Positions 1 through 10,900 of a DNA stretch of 64,000 nucleotides are shown here, piece after piece. The stretch is from Stenocarpella maydis. Its lineage: Eukaryota > Ascomycota > Sordariomycetes > Diaporthales > Diaporthaceae. The stretch spans positions 203,957 through 267,956 of the forward strand of contig NQMI01000055.1 in assembly GCA_002270565.1 (NCBI GenBank), given 5' to 3'. The first letter of the stretch is position 1. Every line of letters starts with the position of its first letter. The position numbers and the translations under genes are program-made. A model generated the notes under the pieces. That model did not search any database, was not told the DNA's origin, and worked only from the letters and a program-made list of their open reading frames with translations.

Positions 1-306
1 CGGCTTTTCCGGGTGGTCGAAGTTGGCGCCCGCCTCTCCGTTGCCGTTCCAGTAGTTGTTGAAGAACTGGAACGTCTCCTCCTTGTTGCTCCTGTTGGTC
101 AGCTGAATTCCGGGCTTGGCTGGGGCCGCCACTGCCCTGGACACGAGGTTCAGCTGAATATGTGGGAGTGCTTGTGCTTGTGCTTCGGCCGGCTCGGCCG
201 CGACCGAGTCGGATGCGGTCGACTCAGCAGCAACAGGCTCAGGAGAGGCTGGCCCGGCAGTGCCGCTCTCGGACTCGGGGACAGCGTCCGGTGCTACACT
301 TGCCAT
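1..306 (-). CDS. Hypothetical beta-sandwich-like protein, N-terminal part (cut by window edge)
   Basis: An open frame runs from an ATG at 306 leftward off the window with no stop, giving 102 residues. The first ~45 are Ala/Glu/Ser/Pro-rich (MASVAPDAVPESESG) and contain no signal peptide. After the linker comes a conserved-looking segment with IQLTNRSNKEETF followed by FFNNYWNGNGEAGANFDHP. This Asn/Trp/Gly-rich pattern resembles a group of fungal proteins with a thaumatin/osmotin-like beta-sandwich, but I cannot name the family firmly. The protein encoded at 2271-2882 has a similar ITVKNNSSHSQTF opening, so the two may be distant paralogues on either side of the GH128 gene. The C-terminus lies outside the window. 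Confidence 0.6.
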   Translation of the reverse strand, partial: MASVAPDAVPESESGTAGPASPEPVAAESTASDSVAAEPAEAQAQALPHIQLNLVSRAVAAPAKPGIQLTNRSNKEETFQFFNNYWNGNGEAGANFDHPEKP

Positions 307-405
307 CATTACGGTGGCCTGGTTCGCGGGTCTGTCTCTTCTTAGTAAAAGACAAAGAAAATACTACTATTGATAACTCCCCAAGGCACAACTCGCAAGG
401 GCTAC

Positions 406-1217
406 CTACTTGGTACAGTAAATCTTTCCCACGGAGGTCAGGTTCCCGTTGTTGGCCAACTTGTTCACGACCGCCACACCACCCATACTACCATTATTAG
501 TAGCAGCGCCGAACCAAGCGTACTTCTCGACAAACTCCTTGCCGTCGAGGTACTTGAGCGCCTCGCGCTCGAACTTCTCGACATCCTGCTGGCTCGGCAC
601 CTTGCCGCCGAAGGTCGTGCAGGCGAACTCATTCAGCCAGAGCGGCTTGTTGAAGGTCTTGTGCATGTCCTCGACGAACTGCTTCAGGTTGTTGACGTCA
701 AGGCCGTACCAGTGGACCACAACGAAGTCGATCTGGGCGTCCCCACCCAGCTGCTTCAGAAAATCCTGCAGCCACTTCTTTCCCTCGGGCGAGTTGGTCA
801 TCGCCGGAGACCCCAGCTTGAAGCCGTACTTCTTCTTGGCCGGCAGGACGTGCTGCCTCCACAGCTGCACGGCCTGGCCGACGGACATGTTCGCCTGCCC
901 GGGGTGGTCCGGCTCGTTGAAGCCGATAAAGTGGCTGACCTTCCCAAGACCGCCTAGGAACTGAGAAACATTTAGCAATCTGCCGTGCTTGGTAGGGGTA
1001 GGAGGGATGGTATATGTACCTGGTCAATCTTGCCGGCTTCGACAGCCGTTCGGACTTGGGGAACGTAGGTGAGTCCGGCTGGGAGTCCCTCAGGCTTCCA
1101 CATCTCCCAGTTGAAGAGCCATGTGAGCGTATGGTCCTTGACGGCGGCCTCGTAGGGCTTGAAAGCCCCCGCCTTGTTATCGTAGGGCCAACCGAGACCG
1201 CGCTTGGAGGGTGCCAT
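406..1217 (-). CDS. GH128 family endo-beta-1,3-glucanase (Asl1-like), two exons
   Basis: Exons are 1020-1217 and 406-960. The intron 961-1019 (59 bp) has a GTACAT donor, a GCTAAAT branch-like site and a CAG acceptor, and is phase 0. The product is 250 aa, the size of a bare GH128 (Glyco_hydro_cc) catalytic domain. It opens with KRGLGWPYD, then LTWLFNWEMW, and has the two catalytic signatures of this (beta/alpha)8 clan: GFNEPD with Glu82 as acid/base, and WLNEFAC with Glu177 as nucleophile. HWYGLD and WFGAATNNGS also fit. The family hydrolyses beta-1,3-glucan of fungal cell walls. The usual secreted members carry a signal peptide; this one begins MAPSKRG with none. An upstream in-frame ATG near 1328 would add a non-hydrophobic extension and lies at or before the expected transcription start, so 1217 is preferred. 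Confidence 0.92.
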
Positions 1218-1343
1218 TGTGTTTAGATAGATCAGAGAGAATGCGAGGAAATGATTTTGGAGCTGCTGTTGGATCAAGAGGTGTTGATTGCTGTTGTGGT
1301 GTCTGTATCTGTATCTCGAACGGTTCAAGAATCTGGAACCGGC

Positions 1344-1351
1344 CTTTTATA
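1344..1351 (-). promoter_or_regulatory. TATA box of the GH128 gene
   Basis: On the minus strand this reads TATAAAAG, about 127 bp before the chosen GH128 start. It supports transcription starting near 1315-1320 and translation from the ATG at 1217. Confidence 0.5.
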
Positions 1352-2103
1352 TCATTTTACTGTTGGCACTTGTTGGCCCCAAAGGCTGACTTCTCGACCT
1401 GAGGCGCTCTCACGAGCTGCCGGTGCCAAATGTGTGAGAGCCATCAGAATAGTTTACCTATTGGTTCATGTGACAATCCTTCCGCGTTGACATGTCTGCC
1501 TCGGAGCGGATGTAGCGTATACCCTAGGAGACACCTCTCCTAAGGGGCATAGGTAGAGGCGTATAGCCAATCCTGCAGTTGGTCGACTCTCGTGGCCACT
1601 GTGGGATCCTCTGTGTGCGACTGGTCAGCTGGCGCAGCATAGCAAGGCTGGCGTATAATGGCTGGGTCTGATGTAAGCCAACCTTATAAGCAGTTGGGGC
1701 CAATGTGTCTGACGTCTAACCCGTCCGCGTGAAGACGGAATAAGCAAATGGATTTAACACTTGCTTCTATCAATAATTCCGGTGACATCTGACTCGTCTC
1801 TAAACTGCAAAGATGTCCTCCCAACCAGGAACGCACTGCTGAGTACAAGGAAGGCTGCCATATTCGCGGCCGCTCGTTACACGCGTATTGATGGGCGTAT
1901 GGCCTGAATTTGTGAAGCAAAAACTCCTTGCGCCCCCGCCTGCGCCGAAAGGATTGGCATCGTGACTATGGCTCGCCCCCATGACCATTGGTAAGCTCTC
2001 GCAATGTTCCTGCAGCGACCCTCGGCGTACAATTCAGGCAGAGATGGTGGCACAAGGCAGGGCTGATACATGATCTATTCATATCCAGCTTTTCAAAATA
2101 AAG
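1352..2103. other. Divergent intergenic region between the GH128 gene and the gene at 2271
   Basis: No coding signal was seen; short frames here have no family resemblance. It is the shared upstream region of two divergently transcribed genes (start codons at 1217 minus and 2271 plus), so it may hold common regulatory sites. I could not identify specific operators. Confidence 0.5.
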
Positions 2104-2110
2104 TATAAAG
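2104..2110 (+). promoter_or_regulatory. TATA box of the gene at 2271
   Basis: TATAAAG lies about 160 bp upstream of the ATG at 2271, followed by an A/C-rich leader typical of a fungal 5' UTR. Confidence 0.4.
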
Positions 2111-2270
2111 GGCAAAAGGTCTCAGTAGTCTCCAGTAAAACACAATTCAAGATCATTCCAACACATCCGATAACTCTTTACTGTCTGCTTGAAACTTCTG
2201 CATTGCCAATCACTCGACGACCAATACAACTCATTACACTCATCTTAGCCAATACTTTTACCTGCTCACT

Positions 2271-2882
2271 ATGCCTACTATCACTGTAAAGAACAACTCC
2301 TCTCACTCGCAGACCTTTCTGGTTCATGGCTTCCCAGGCGGCAACAACCCGGGTACCATCACCGTCAAGGGCAACGGCGGCACCGGGACAGTCAAGAGCC
2401 CGGACGGCAAGCAGGCCTCCGGCGCCATCATCGCCACACACGGCGGCCACGAGGGCGAGCAGGCCGAGGTGACCTTCAACGGGTTCCCCGAGGGCAAGAA
2501 CCAGTACTACGACATCAGCTACATAGTCGGCGGCGGCGGGAACCTGACCATCGAGCAGAAGGGGGCTCCCAACACCCGCAAGGGCGACGCGACCTTCATG
2601 CAGGACTGCAACGCGGCGTGGCAGAAGCTGCCGGCGGACAGGAAGAAGGCGCTGCAGCGGTTCGTGCACCTCGACGCCAAGGGCAGGGTCTCGCGCATCG
2701 ACGCGCCCAAGAACGACAAAGGGCTCGAGGACTGGGTGAGGGCGTTTGCGCACGGCGTCTACGTCGGGGTCGGGGCTTGGAAGGATGACAAGGGGAACAA
2801 GGAGGACAATGAGCAGAGCAAGGCGACCCCGGGGGGGAACAAGGATCTGCTGGTTGTCTTCACTGACAATAACGATGACTGA
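2271..2882 (+). CDS. Hypothetical beta-sandwich-like protein, single exon
   Basis: An uninterrupted 203-aa frame with strong GC3 bias. It starts MPTITVKNNSSHSQTF without a signal peptide or membrane segment. Residues 1-100 are Gly/Thr/Asn-rich with alternating hydrophobic residues, as in a beta-sandwich, and include YYDISYIVGGGGNLTI. Residues 110-165 look helical and charged (WQKLPADRKKALQRF, EDWVRAFAHGVYVGVGAW). The C-terminus is acidic and ends TDNNDD. It resembles the partial product at 1-306 in its opening strand pattern, hinting at a local paralogue pair. The fold suggestion (thaumatin/osmotin-like) is inference. The coding character is convincing but the function is unknown. Confidence 0.75.
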   Translation: MPTITVKNNSSHSQTFLVHGFPGGNNPGTITVKGNGGTGTVKSPDGKQASGAIIATHGGHEGEQAEVTFNGFPEGKNQYYDISYIVGGGGNLTIEQKGAPNTRKGDATFMQDCNAAWQKLPADRKKALQRFVHLDAKGRVSRIDAPKNDKGLEDWVRAFAHGVYVGVGAWKDDKGNKEDNEQSKATPGGNKDLLVVFTDNNDD

Positions 2883-3385
2883 AGACACCCTCGGGGAGAA
2901 TGGGCCGTAGTAGTATTTGATTTCTTGTCTCTTTTAGAAATAAATTTGGATGAGGCTACCTAATGAGGCAATCCGCACTTGGCGAGTGACCAATCTGTGT
3001 AACCACGACAAACATTTAGCTTTGTTTTCGGGGTGAGCATCACTGTCGGTATATAGTTTGTTCCCACAAGGTACCGCAGGCAAAGGCGCAAACATGGCTT
3101 TTAAAAGATTTGAACTCGGCAACGAGACAGCTACCGAACTTTCAGCTTTAAGAGCACATAAGCCCATCAACACTTCCCAAGTTCTAGCCTAGGTACTGAG
3201 CCCGTCGTCCAAAAAGAAAAAAAAGAAATCCGTAAATACCCCGTCCGCATCAATACCCATCATCTTTCTCCCCCTCTCCCACCTCCCAAAAAAGAAACAA
3301 CCAATGAGCTCGTCGGGCTACCTAGGTATTGAAAATGCCCAACTACTAGCACCTGTGCCCATGCCTGTGCCCGGATCCTCTACTC
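2883..3385. other. Intergenic region between convergent genes
   Basis: This is the 3' flank of the gene at 2271 and of the leftward gene ending at 3386. It contains short A-rich runs near 3215-3230 and a repeated CCTAGGTA motif. No gene was seen. Confidence 0.5.
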
Positions 3386-4728
3386 CTAACCTTGGTAAAC
3401 TGGATCTCGACCCATGCTAGCCTGTGTAGTGTCAGTTTGACCCATTTGGCTGGAGGATCCAAGGCATAGGGGAGCCTGATAGGCCTCGCTGCACATGTGT
3501 GTGAGCTTGCTCACCTCGTCAGGTTGCCCTTGGTCAATTCGTAGGGTGGAAAGCTGGGTGGTATTGAGGCCCCAGTCGGTGACATGTTCGGGGATTGTGT
3601 AAGGGTACGTGTTCGGGCGCTCGCCGGTGCGCTGACGCCGAGCGCTACGGTCCGGGAAATACCCCCTTTCGACTGGAGAACGTTGCACCAAAATAGTTGT
3701 GAAAGGTCTCATAGCTGTTGCTTCTTGGTAAAAGCATGCCAGGGCACCGAAGATGTCGCTCCCCATCAGGGTCCTGAAATGTGGGAAGTACCAGTGGCCT
3801 TGTTGATCCACACACGCTATTTGTCGCCCTCGTTCGTCGTCTTGCGGGTCCGACCCGAATTGGCCCAGGATGAAACCATCGTCTCTCAAGCGGAACAAGA
3901 CTTGGGCACTTGAGATTAACAAGACTGATTAGCCAGATGTGTGCAAGAGGTCTGAGTAGAGCCGGCCTGACGGGCCAGGAAATCGACAAAGACGCCGAGC
4001 AATACTCACACGTAGTCCCGGCAACCAACTATCACATCGAGGTCGTCCGTATCCGTCGATCGCATTGTAAGCATAAAAAAGCGAGTTAAGTTTCCCAGGA
4101 CAAGTCCGCCCAGGAGATCACCCAGTGTCATAACACGATGCGTCATGTGCAGCTGAACGCAGTACCTCAGCGAATTGGGCCTTCCCGCCCACCTCCTCAG
4201 TTTAAGAATGATGTCGGAGGGCATCGCACCAGGAATCGCGTCGCCCTCTTCCTCCGTGTGTTGCTCATCGCTGGCCTCAAGCGTGAAACCAAGCCAAGGA
4301 TGGCGGTCGCTGGATCTGATGTCGAACTTCAAACGACAGTGGTTGGTTCCCTTGGTGCCGTTCATATTTTCTTGATCAAAGCAAATCCAGCCACGTGTGA
4401 TTTCGAAGTCGTAATGCCACCACGCTTGAGCTAGTGCTAATAGCCTTGTACGCTCCCAGGTGTTTAGGAGCCACTTCGATTCTCTCGTCCATCCCCAGTC
4501 GGTGCGTTCGCGACCGCGCCGGGCACTGCCTGGTTGCGTACCGTTGGAGAGAAACCATGGGTTAGACATGGCGTAGTCGCTCGGTTCTATGTTGAAGCCC
4601 CATGTGGCTAGCTCTCTGACTCCTGTTTGAGTGCTTCTCTGGCGCCTGGCAGACTTTTGAAGGAGGCTCTGCTTGCGGACGTGAGGCCGAAGGGAGTTGT
4701 CTGTTGTTGCTGCTTGTAGTGGATGCAC
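3386..4728 (-). CDS. Hypothetical protein, two exons
   Basis: Two long frames join across a plausible intron at 3909-4009 (101 bp): a GTGAGT donor, a GCTAATC branch-like site and an AAG acceptor, keeping frame as ...CRDYV|AQVLFRLRDD. Exon 1 is 4010-4728 and exon 2 is 3386-3908. The ~412-aa product has a Trp-rich region (WGWTRESKWLLNTWERT, QAWWHYDFEITRGWICFD), an acidic stretch EASDEQHTEEEGD, and a C-terminal half with GHWYFPHFRTLMGSDIFGALACF. No family is recognised. A TATA-like element lies ~110 bp upstream of the ATG at 4728. The internal ATG of MSNPWFLSNGTQ, about 50 residues in, is an alternative start. The rare AAG acceptor lowers certainty of the junction. Confidence 0.55.
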
Positions 4729-4835
4729 AGAAAATGCTTCGAATTCTCTGCTGTAACTGAGTTTGGCTGATCAGGTGTGATACTCTTGATGTGTGTGTAT
4801 GTTCTGGCTTCATTTCTGGGCTCACAAGAAGCGAG

Positions 4836-4843
4836 TTTATATA
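4836..4843 (-). promoter_or_regulatory. TATA-like box for the gene ending at 3386
   Basis: The minus strand reads TATATAAA about 108 bp before the ATG at 4728, which fits that start codon. Confidence 0.4.
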
Positions 4844-4871
4844 GTCGGAAAGAGGAGGTCCAGTCACTCAA

Positions 4872-6016
4872 GCTGATGTGGTTGGGCCCGAATAAGATGA
4901 CTGGCTCTGGGTGATATGTGCGGTCAGGACTGGTGTGACAGAAGGCCTCAAAGTGACCAACAATTATAATGACTTACTATGGGCCGATTCGCGTAGCTCC
5001 TTGAGGGAGAGGATATGACTGGAGAGATCCCATGACACATCAGATGTCGACACTGCAGACGCCAGGGACGGCGGATAGGAATACGGGCAAGTAGAAGCTG
5101 AGGATGATACCCTAGTAAATTACGGGTATCAGAAGAGGTGATTTCCGGGACTTGAGTCTGAAGAATACACAAGAATGGTGCAGCCGTGTACATTGTAACA
5201 AATATCTGTCTTGGATTGACGAGCCAACAAAGAAACATCAATGAGAAAACATCAACTGTTAATCGGGCCTGGGAACTCCGCCCCATATAAGTCTGACCTC
5301 TAACGAAGGTATGAGTCTTGTTCTAATTATCAATTGATCACAGCTTAACCTTCATCATGGTACTGCCAAAATGTGGTGGTCCAAGTCTCATGGGTTTTCA
5401 AAACGAGATGAGCCAACTGAGACAGCAGCATGGCCGCTCCATCAGAGTGATTCATAATACCAAGCGACAGTAAATTGTGAGTTGTCCTCTCCTATTGCGA
5501 ATAAACCACAGCACGACCACCCTAACCATAGTGCTGCCAGTCACTAAACAAACTTATTTGTACGGTGATTAACGTTACAATAATTCTTGTCAGGCTCGTT
5601 AGCTGTCCTGACGCCAGTGAGTTAGTTACTCATCCAGCATCCAGGGCCAGTATAAAATGCTGGACAGGGCCTGGTTCTTTCTCTTGCAGGCTCCTTCACA
5701 TATCACAGCATACAGGCCTGCTCCACTACAGCCGAAATCAACGAAGATCAATCTTAGCACCGAAGTCCTTTTGGAAAGACTCAAAAGCCCGAGCAACACC
5801 ATTGACCAAGGCAGATCCAACTGCCCAACCACAACACGAACTCCGCTCAAGCTTAGTGCAGACGCAACCAGCTATTGATTTGAGTTTCTAAGCAGACCCC
5901 AGCAATCTGCGCTTCAGTCATACACGAGGAGCACACTTCCTACCAGATTCTTTCCTCTTTTTTTAAAGCTTCCTCAGACGGCCAATCCAACTTCGAGAGC
6001 TCGAAACACTGGCAAT
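4872..6016. other. Intergenic region with a TATA-like box
   Basis: No credible coding region; the short frames lack codon bias. A TATAAAA motif at 5651-5657 could serve the small gene at 6017, which would then have a leader of about 330 nt. Confidence 0.4.
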
Positions 6017-6232
6017 ATGTGTAAAGGCTTTCCCAAGGTTTACAAATGCGGTCACCCAGTTGAGCGCTTCTTTGACAGTGGGGACAGAAAACAGGAGATA
6101 AACATTGAAATATGTGGACTACTACCACCGGGGGTGATGGGATCCGGGTGTCCATTGTACCACATCTCTTTAAACGAGCCGGTCATGGTCGATTGCTACT
6201 GTGCTTCTTGCATGCACCACTACAATCGCTAA
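6017..6232 (+). CDS. Small Cys/His-rich hypothetical protein
   Basis: A 71-aa frame starting MCKGFPKVYKCGHPVERF and ending VDCYCASCMHHYNR. Cysteines fall at 2, 11, 33, 45, 60, 62 and 65, with histidines at 13, 49, 67 and 68. The YxCGHP motif near the N-terminus and the CxCxxC cluster near the C-terminus recall the many short fungal hypothetical proteins that start MC...YxCGH and probably bind zinc. There is no signal peptide. The ATG context (GGCAATATG) is acceptable and a TATA-like box lies ~360 bp upstream. Coding status is plausible but unproven; a chance ORF is the alternative. Confidence 0.42.
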   Translation: MCKGFPKVYKCGHPVERFFDSGDRKQEINIEICGLLPPGVMGSGCPLYHISLNEPVMVDCYCASCMHHYNR

Positions 6233-7964
6233 ACCTTCTCCAACCATCATTGGTTAGAGCCGGACACTTGACTAGTGATCATGGCCGATGCCAGGGACAA
6301 AACGGCGGTGATGGTTCAAGCGGGACACAGATGGTTTTCAGTGCAGCATAAATAGCTGAATTCTATTATCGTTGCCTGAATCATCTTTCTATTAGACCAC
6401 CCGGGCATGGTGGCAAATCAGGAGAAGCTTTTAAGTTTTTAGACTCCAAGAAAGTAATACATTACCCACCAGGGTGGTCATCAAACATCTTCCACGCAAT
6501 TAAGCATTCGCCCTGTGATATATCATGCATCATCTAATTCTATCCCTTATTTCCTGCTATCAATCTTTCCTGCTGTTAGTAATATTAAAATCTATATTCA
6601 AGTCTCTTAAAAGCGAAACTGGCTAGACCGGATAATGTTCGCTGACATTTACAGTCAGCTTCTGTGGAAAGTTGTTTAATATGATTATAGACTAGTCGCG
6701 CCGTAAGCAAGCTGCAAGTATCGTCTAAAACATCGGCGTCATTTGCTCCTTCAATCAACATTTCAGAGGAACACGAATCCAAGCAAGTCAACTTGCGCCA
6801 TTGTTAAAGGAAATGTGCAGCCTCTCGATCGCGTGAAATTGTTTCGAAACCTCTATACAGGCAGAACACATCTGATGATATTGCACCATAAGATGTTCGG
6901 CGCATTCTGAGCCTCCCGACTACTTAATGCAGGTAAATATTGGGGCATGGAACGTCTGAGTGGGCCTGGAAGAGCTTGTGACTTTCGCTGTCGCATGGTG
7001 CAATGCCTTTCGAGTCAGCGCCCCGGGATAAATTGTAATAATATAAAAGGAAGGTTTTATAATTCATTCGTATATATTCTGTACTTAATAACGGCTTAAA
7101 TTTATATATATATGTATGTTATAAGATTTAAGAGCTTGTATTAAGGGAGCCTCTGTAATTCATAAGGAACCTTAGGTAAGGGACCTCAAGGGCCTTAATC
7201 CGTATTCCTTGGCTGCCTGACAAGTCTGGGCAAGGCTCAGAACCCCTGCCCGCCTATCCGAATCAAGAAAGGCCCCCAGCTACTCTCAGGTAGTCAGTCT
7301 GCTGGGTGCGGCGTGTGTTGCACGTCAGCTTTCAATAGGCTCCAGAGGTACCAGGAGACTAGCGAGAGACATGCTAGCCTTGTGACGCTCAGAAATAGTC
7401 TTAAATCTATGCACAGGCCAGATGCACCATGAGTTTCAAACAATAACAGCTTCAGGACAATAAAGCTGCTTTGGTTCTGCAGTCCTAGCTGGTAGCGGCC
7501 GTTGGGCCAGGGGGAGGGCTGCTGGCCGAGACCCCAACCGGCGCTGAAAACAGTCCCACACAGGTAGAAGAACAGCAGAATTGCAACCAAGCAGTGAAGG
7601 TTCACCAAGCCCCTTCACCACAAGTGACCTGGGGTGCGTACCCACCCAGAGCAACCCCCCTGCCGCTCATGTTGGCGCCCTCAGCCGCACCTCCAGCTTT
7701 ACCAACGAACCCGCGAGGCTGGCTCGCCCACAGCATCACCACGATGAGACAGCAAGTCCGAAGCGCCTAAGCAGGCCCCTAACTAACTTTGCTGCCAGCT
7801 CTGCCTGCTGTGCGCTTCTGAGCATCCCCCACCTGGGCCCCTACCCTGCCTTCGCCGTCTGCTGTTTCGGTCGACCCAAGGCCTGTGACGAGCGGGGCTG
7901 GCCAGGGGTGCTCCGTTGCTGATGCGTACAACCTTTTCTGAAGCATTTCCAAAATTCCATAAAT
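6233..7964. other. Gene-poor region upstream of the RdRP gene
   Basis: No gene recognised. The stretch 7020-7160 is AT-rich (TATATATA, ATAATATAAAAG). A GC-richer part at 7470-7920 has short frames on both strands, none with a family signature. An upstream RdRP exon could lie near 7600-7920 but I could not join one with confidence. Confidence 0.4.
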
Positions 7965-10900
7965 ATGGGTCAGAGGAGGACGCCGGCTCTCGCCTCGCCT
8001 CGCCAGGTCTATAGAGCTCTCGACAACGTTCCCATACGAGATGCGCGCGTTCCGGACAAGACGTCGCCAAAGAGAGCCGGAGTCCCGGCCGTGGTGGATG
8101 GTTCTGATGAACCGTCGGCGGCACACCATAGGGACGGATCATGCTCGCCAACTGCTTCGGAGATCGAAGCCCTGGAGGAATCGTTCTGCAACTTTGGGCT
8201 CGAGCCCAGTCAGGTCGGAGTGGACTGCGAGAGCAGTTTCGATGACATGAAGACCACCACAGCCGCGACGTCACTGTCTTCGAGATCCGATTCTACTGTT
8301 TCTGGGCACCTTAGCTTGTTGCAACCTCTGTCCGGCCTGGCCAGTGGTTCAGTAGGCGGCAGGGCCATGCCCTTGGGCGATCGCCTCCGCCTCGTCTGGC
8401 GTATGTCACCCACTCCACTCTGTAGTTGTATCGCGAGCTGATCCGCATGGCAGCCAAGGCCCCTCGGATGATGTTCGCCGCACCGGCCGTCGTAATCTGG
8501 GAAGTGACTCGGGTCGCGCTGCACTGCGGTGTCGATGTGGCGTCTCTTGATCTGCGATACGACGAGCGCCTGGCGGACCTGGACACTCTGTGGCACGCGC
8601 TGAAGATCCATCCTTGTCTTAAGGGAAAGAACTTCCCGGCAAAGTCCGATCCCCTCGCCTGGCGCGATGGCTTGCATAATAACTTTGAGTCCGATGGCGA
8701 TGCTCTCGTGATGCTGACCGCGACAATGCACGCCTCCAGCTCGAGAGACGGGCCTCCGCTGAGCATGGAGCTGCACCCACTCAAGCGCGAGCAGGGCTCT
8801 CGGCTGCTCCGCCAGTTTGGTTCTGACAGGTTTCTTGAGGTCCGCATTCCGACCATCGACTCGTGGCTGGTTCGCGAAGAAGGAGCGGAGGCTCTGGTTG
8901 CTCAGTGGCTTTCCAGCGAATCCCACTCGTTCATGGACCGCAGTTGGTCAGCGTTCTTCGTCAGAGAGAGGAGCGAGAAGTCTGAGATCCAGGACGACAA
9001 GTATGGGCAGGAGCCCAAGGTCATATTCAACGAAAGGCTCCTCTTCTTCGCGGAGAGTGGAAGACACCTGCCGAGTGCCAGACGAACAACACGTGCCTCG
9101 TCGAAGACCATAGGACCCCCAGTCCGCACGGCTTGCTCACGGGCAGACATGTTGAACTGGCTTCTAAACTTTGACCACAACCTCGACGAGTCTTATCTCA
9201 AGCTCTTCTCACGCATCGCACTTGGTGGGTCCCATCTGGTAATTGCTGTCGAGCCTGGCTGACCACCCACCCGCAGGGTTGAGCAGGACGAACCCCACAA
9301 TTGTATTAGAAACGACGCAAATACGCGAAAGACACGAGGACATTCTGTCCTCGGGGGGCGAGGTCATGAATGACGGCGTGGGGAGAATCTCACCGAGCCT
9401 GATGAGGAAGGTTCGAGATGATCTTGGCCTGCAATCCATACCCTCTGCAATTCAGGGACGCCTGGGCAGCGCAAAGGGCATGTGGCAGGTCGACCTCACT
9501 GATCCAGGCCATGTCGACTGGATCGAGACGTTTCCGAAGCAAAGAAAATGGCACTGCGACATGTCTAAGGAGGCTCACAGGACCCTCGAGATACGTTCCT
9601 ACTCCATGAATCTGGTCCCAGCCAGCCTGAATAAGCAATTCCTTCCAATATTGGAGGACAGATCCACGAATATTGGTACACTGCGCCGAGTCTTTGTCGA
9701 CAACCTGACTACGAGATCAGAAGAGGAGTCCGAGTCCCTGAAGGAAGCCCTCCGACATCCCGAGCTCTTCAGGAAGTGGGTTCAAGGGCTCGGCCCGCGA
9801 GAGTCATTCCGCAGTTCGCCACAGGGGATGCCCTTCCTGGGCGGCCTCCCCGACACCACAGAAGATATCATGAGCTTCCTCGTCGACGGAGGGTTCGAGC
9901 CAACGCAACTGAAATTTCTGCAAGACCTTGTCTTCCAGACCCAAAAGCGCAAGTGCGACTCTGTGAAAGATGAGCTTCACATCAAGATCCCCAAGTCAAC
10001 CTACGCCTACATGCTTGTCGATTTTCAGGGGGTCCTGGAACCAGATGAAGTCCACCTCTGCTTTTCCTCGAAATTCGACGACGGCACATCTGAGCTATCA
10101 GACCTCGATGGGATGGACGTCCTCGTCGGTCGGTGCCCGGCCCACCTCCCCAGTGACATCCAGAAGGTCCGGGCGACCTTCAAGTCAGAATTGCGACATA
10201 TCCGTGACGCGATTGTATTCTCCTCCAAGGGCGATATTCCCCTGGCTGCAAAGCTTTCTGGCGGGGATTATGACGGCGACAAGGCCTGGGTGACCTGGCA
10301 TCCGGAGCTCGTGGAGAACTTCAAAAACGCAGACGTGCCCCCAAAGCCGGACTTCTCGCCATATATGGAGAAAGACAGGGCCACACTGCGGGACCTGCGG
10401 GAGCGCTGCGGGGAGGAGCGTTATGTTGATGTCATGGTAGCCAAGGCAATTCGCTTCAGCCTCAGGCCAAGGCTCCTCGGCCCTTGTACCTCGTTCAAGG
10501 AGAAGCTGGCATATCAACTCAAGAGCGTGAGCGACGGGCGTGTCATCAAGCTCAGCTGGCTCCTCAGCGAGCTGGCCGACCAGCCGAAGCAGGGGATACT
10601 CTTTGGGCGGCAGGAATGGGACCGCTTCCGGGCCGACGTCATAAGGCACACGGCAGCACCTGTCAACGCCGCTCTACAGATGCAGCAACGCAGGAGGCCC
10701 ATGGCCCCGGGTGCCAAGCACATCATCGGCTTCCTTAGCGACACGACCAAGAGAGTTGTCGACACTGTGCTTAAAGATTTGCATCGGTTCATGCGGCAGA
10801 GCGAGGCGAGCATCAGCGACAAGGACATCGTGGGCTACTGGAACCGTTTCGCGGAGGTGCACGAGCAACGAGATGCCGAGTGGTTCTCGGCCCTCTCCCA

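Noticed and set aside
370..957. 195-aa plus-strand frame over the GH128 gene
   Set aside because: Antisense shadow of the GH128 exon; no family resemblance and the minus frame has both catalytic motifs.
2178..2888. 236-aa minus-strand frame over the gene at 2271
   Set aside because: Mirror frame caused by GC3 bias; repetitive Val/Leu/Arg composition without motifs.
5565..5891. Frames at 5565-5891 as a gene
   Set aside because: They overlap the TATA-like box and leader of the small gene at 6017 and have no codon bias or motif.
7294..7922. Short frames upstream of the RdRP as its N-terminal exons
   Set aside because: No splice pair joins them in frame to 7965 with recognisable family sequence; left as an open possibility only.
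8401..8425. A 25-nt GTATGT...TAG mini-intron in the RdRP gene
   Set aside because: It does not keep frame. The 53-bp intron 8401-8453 with the same donor, a GCTGAT branch site and a GCAG acceptor does, and it gives the family sequence LVWPKAPRMM.
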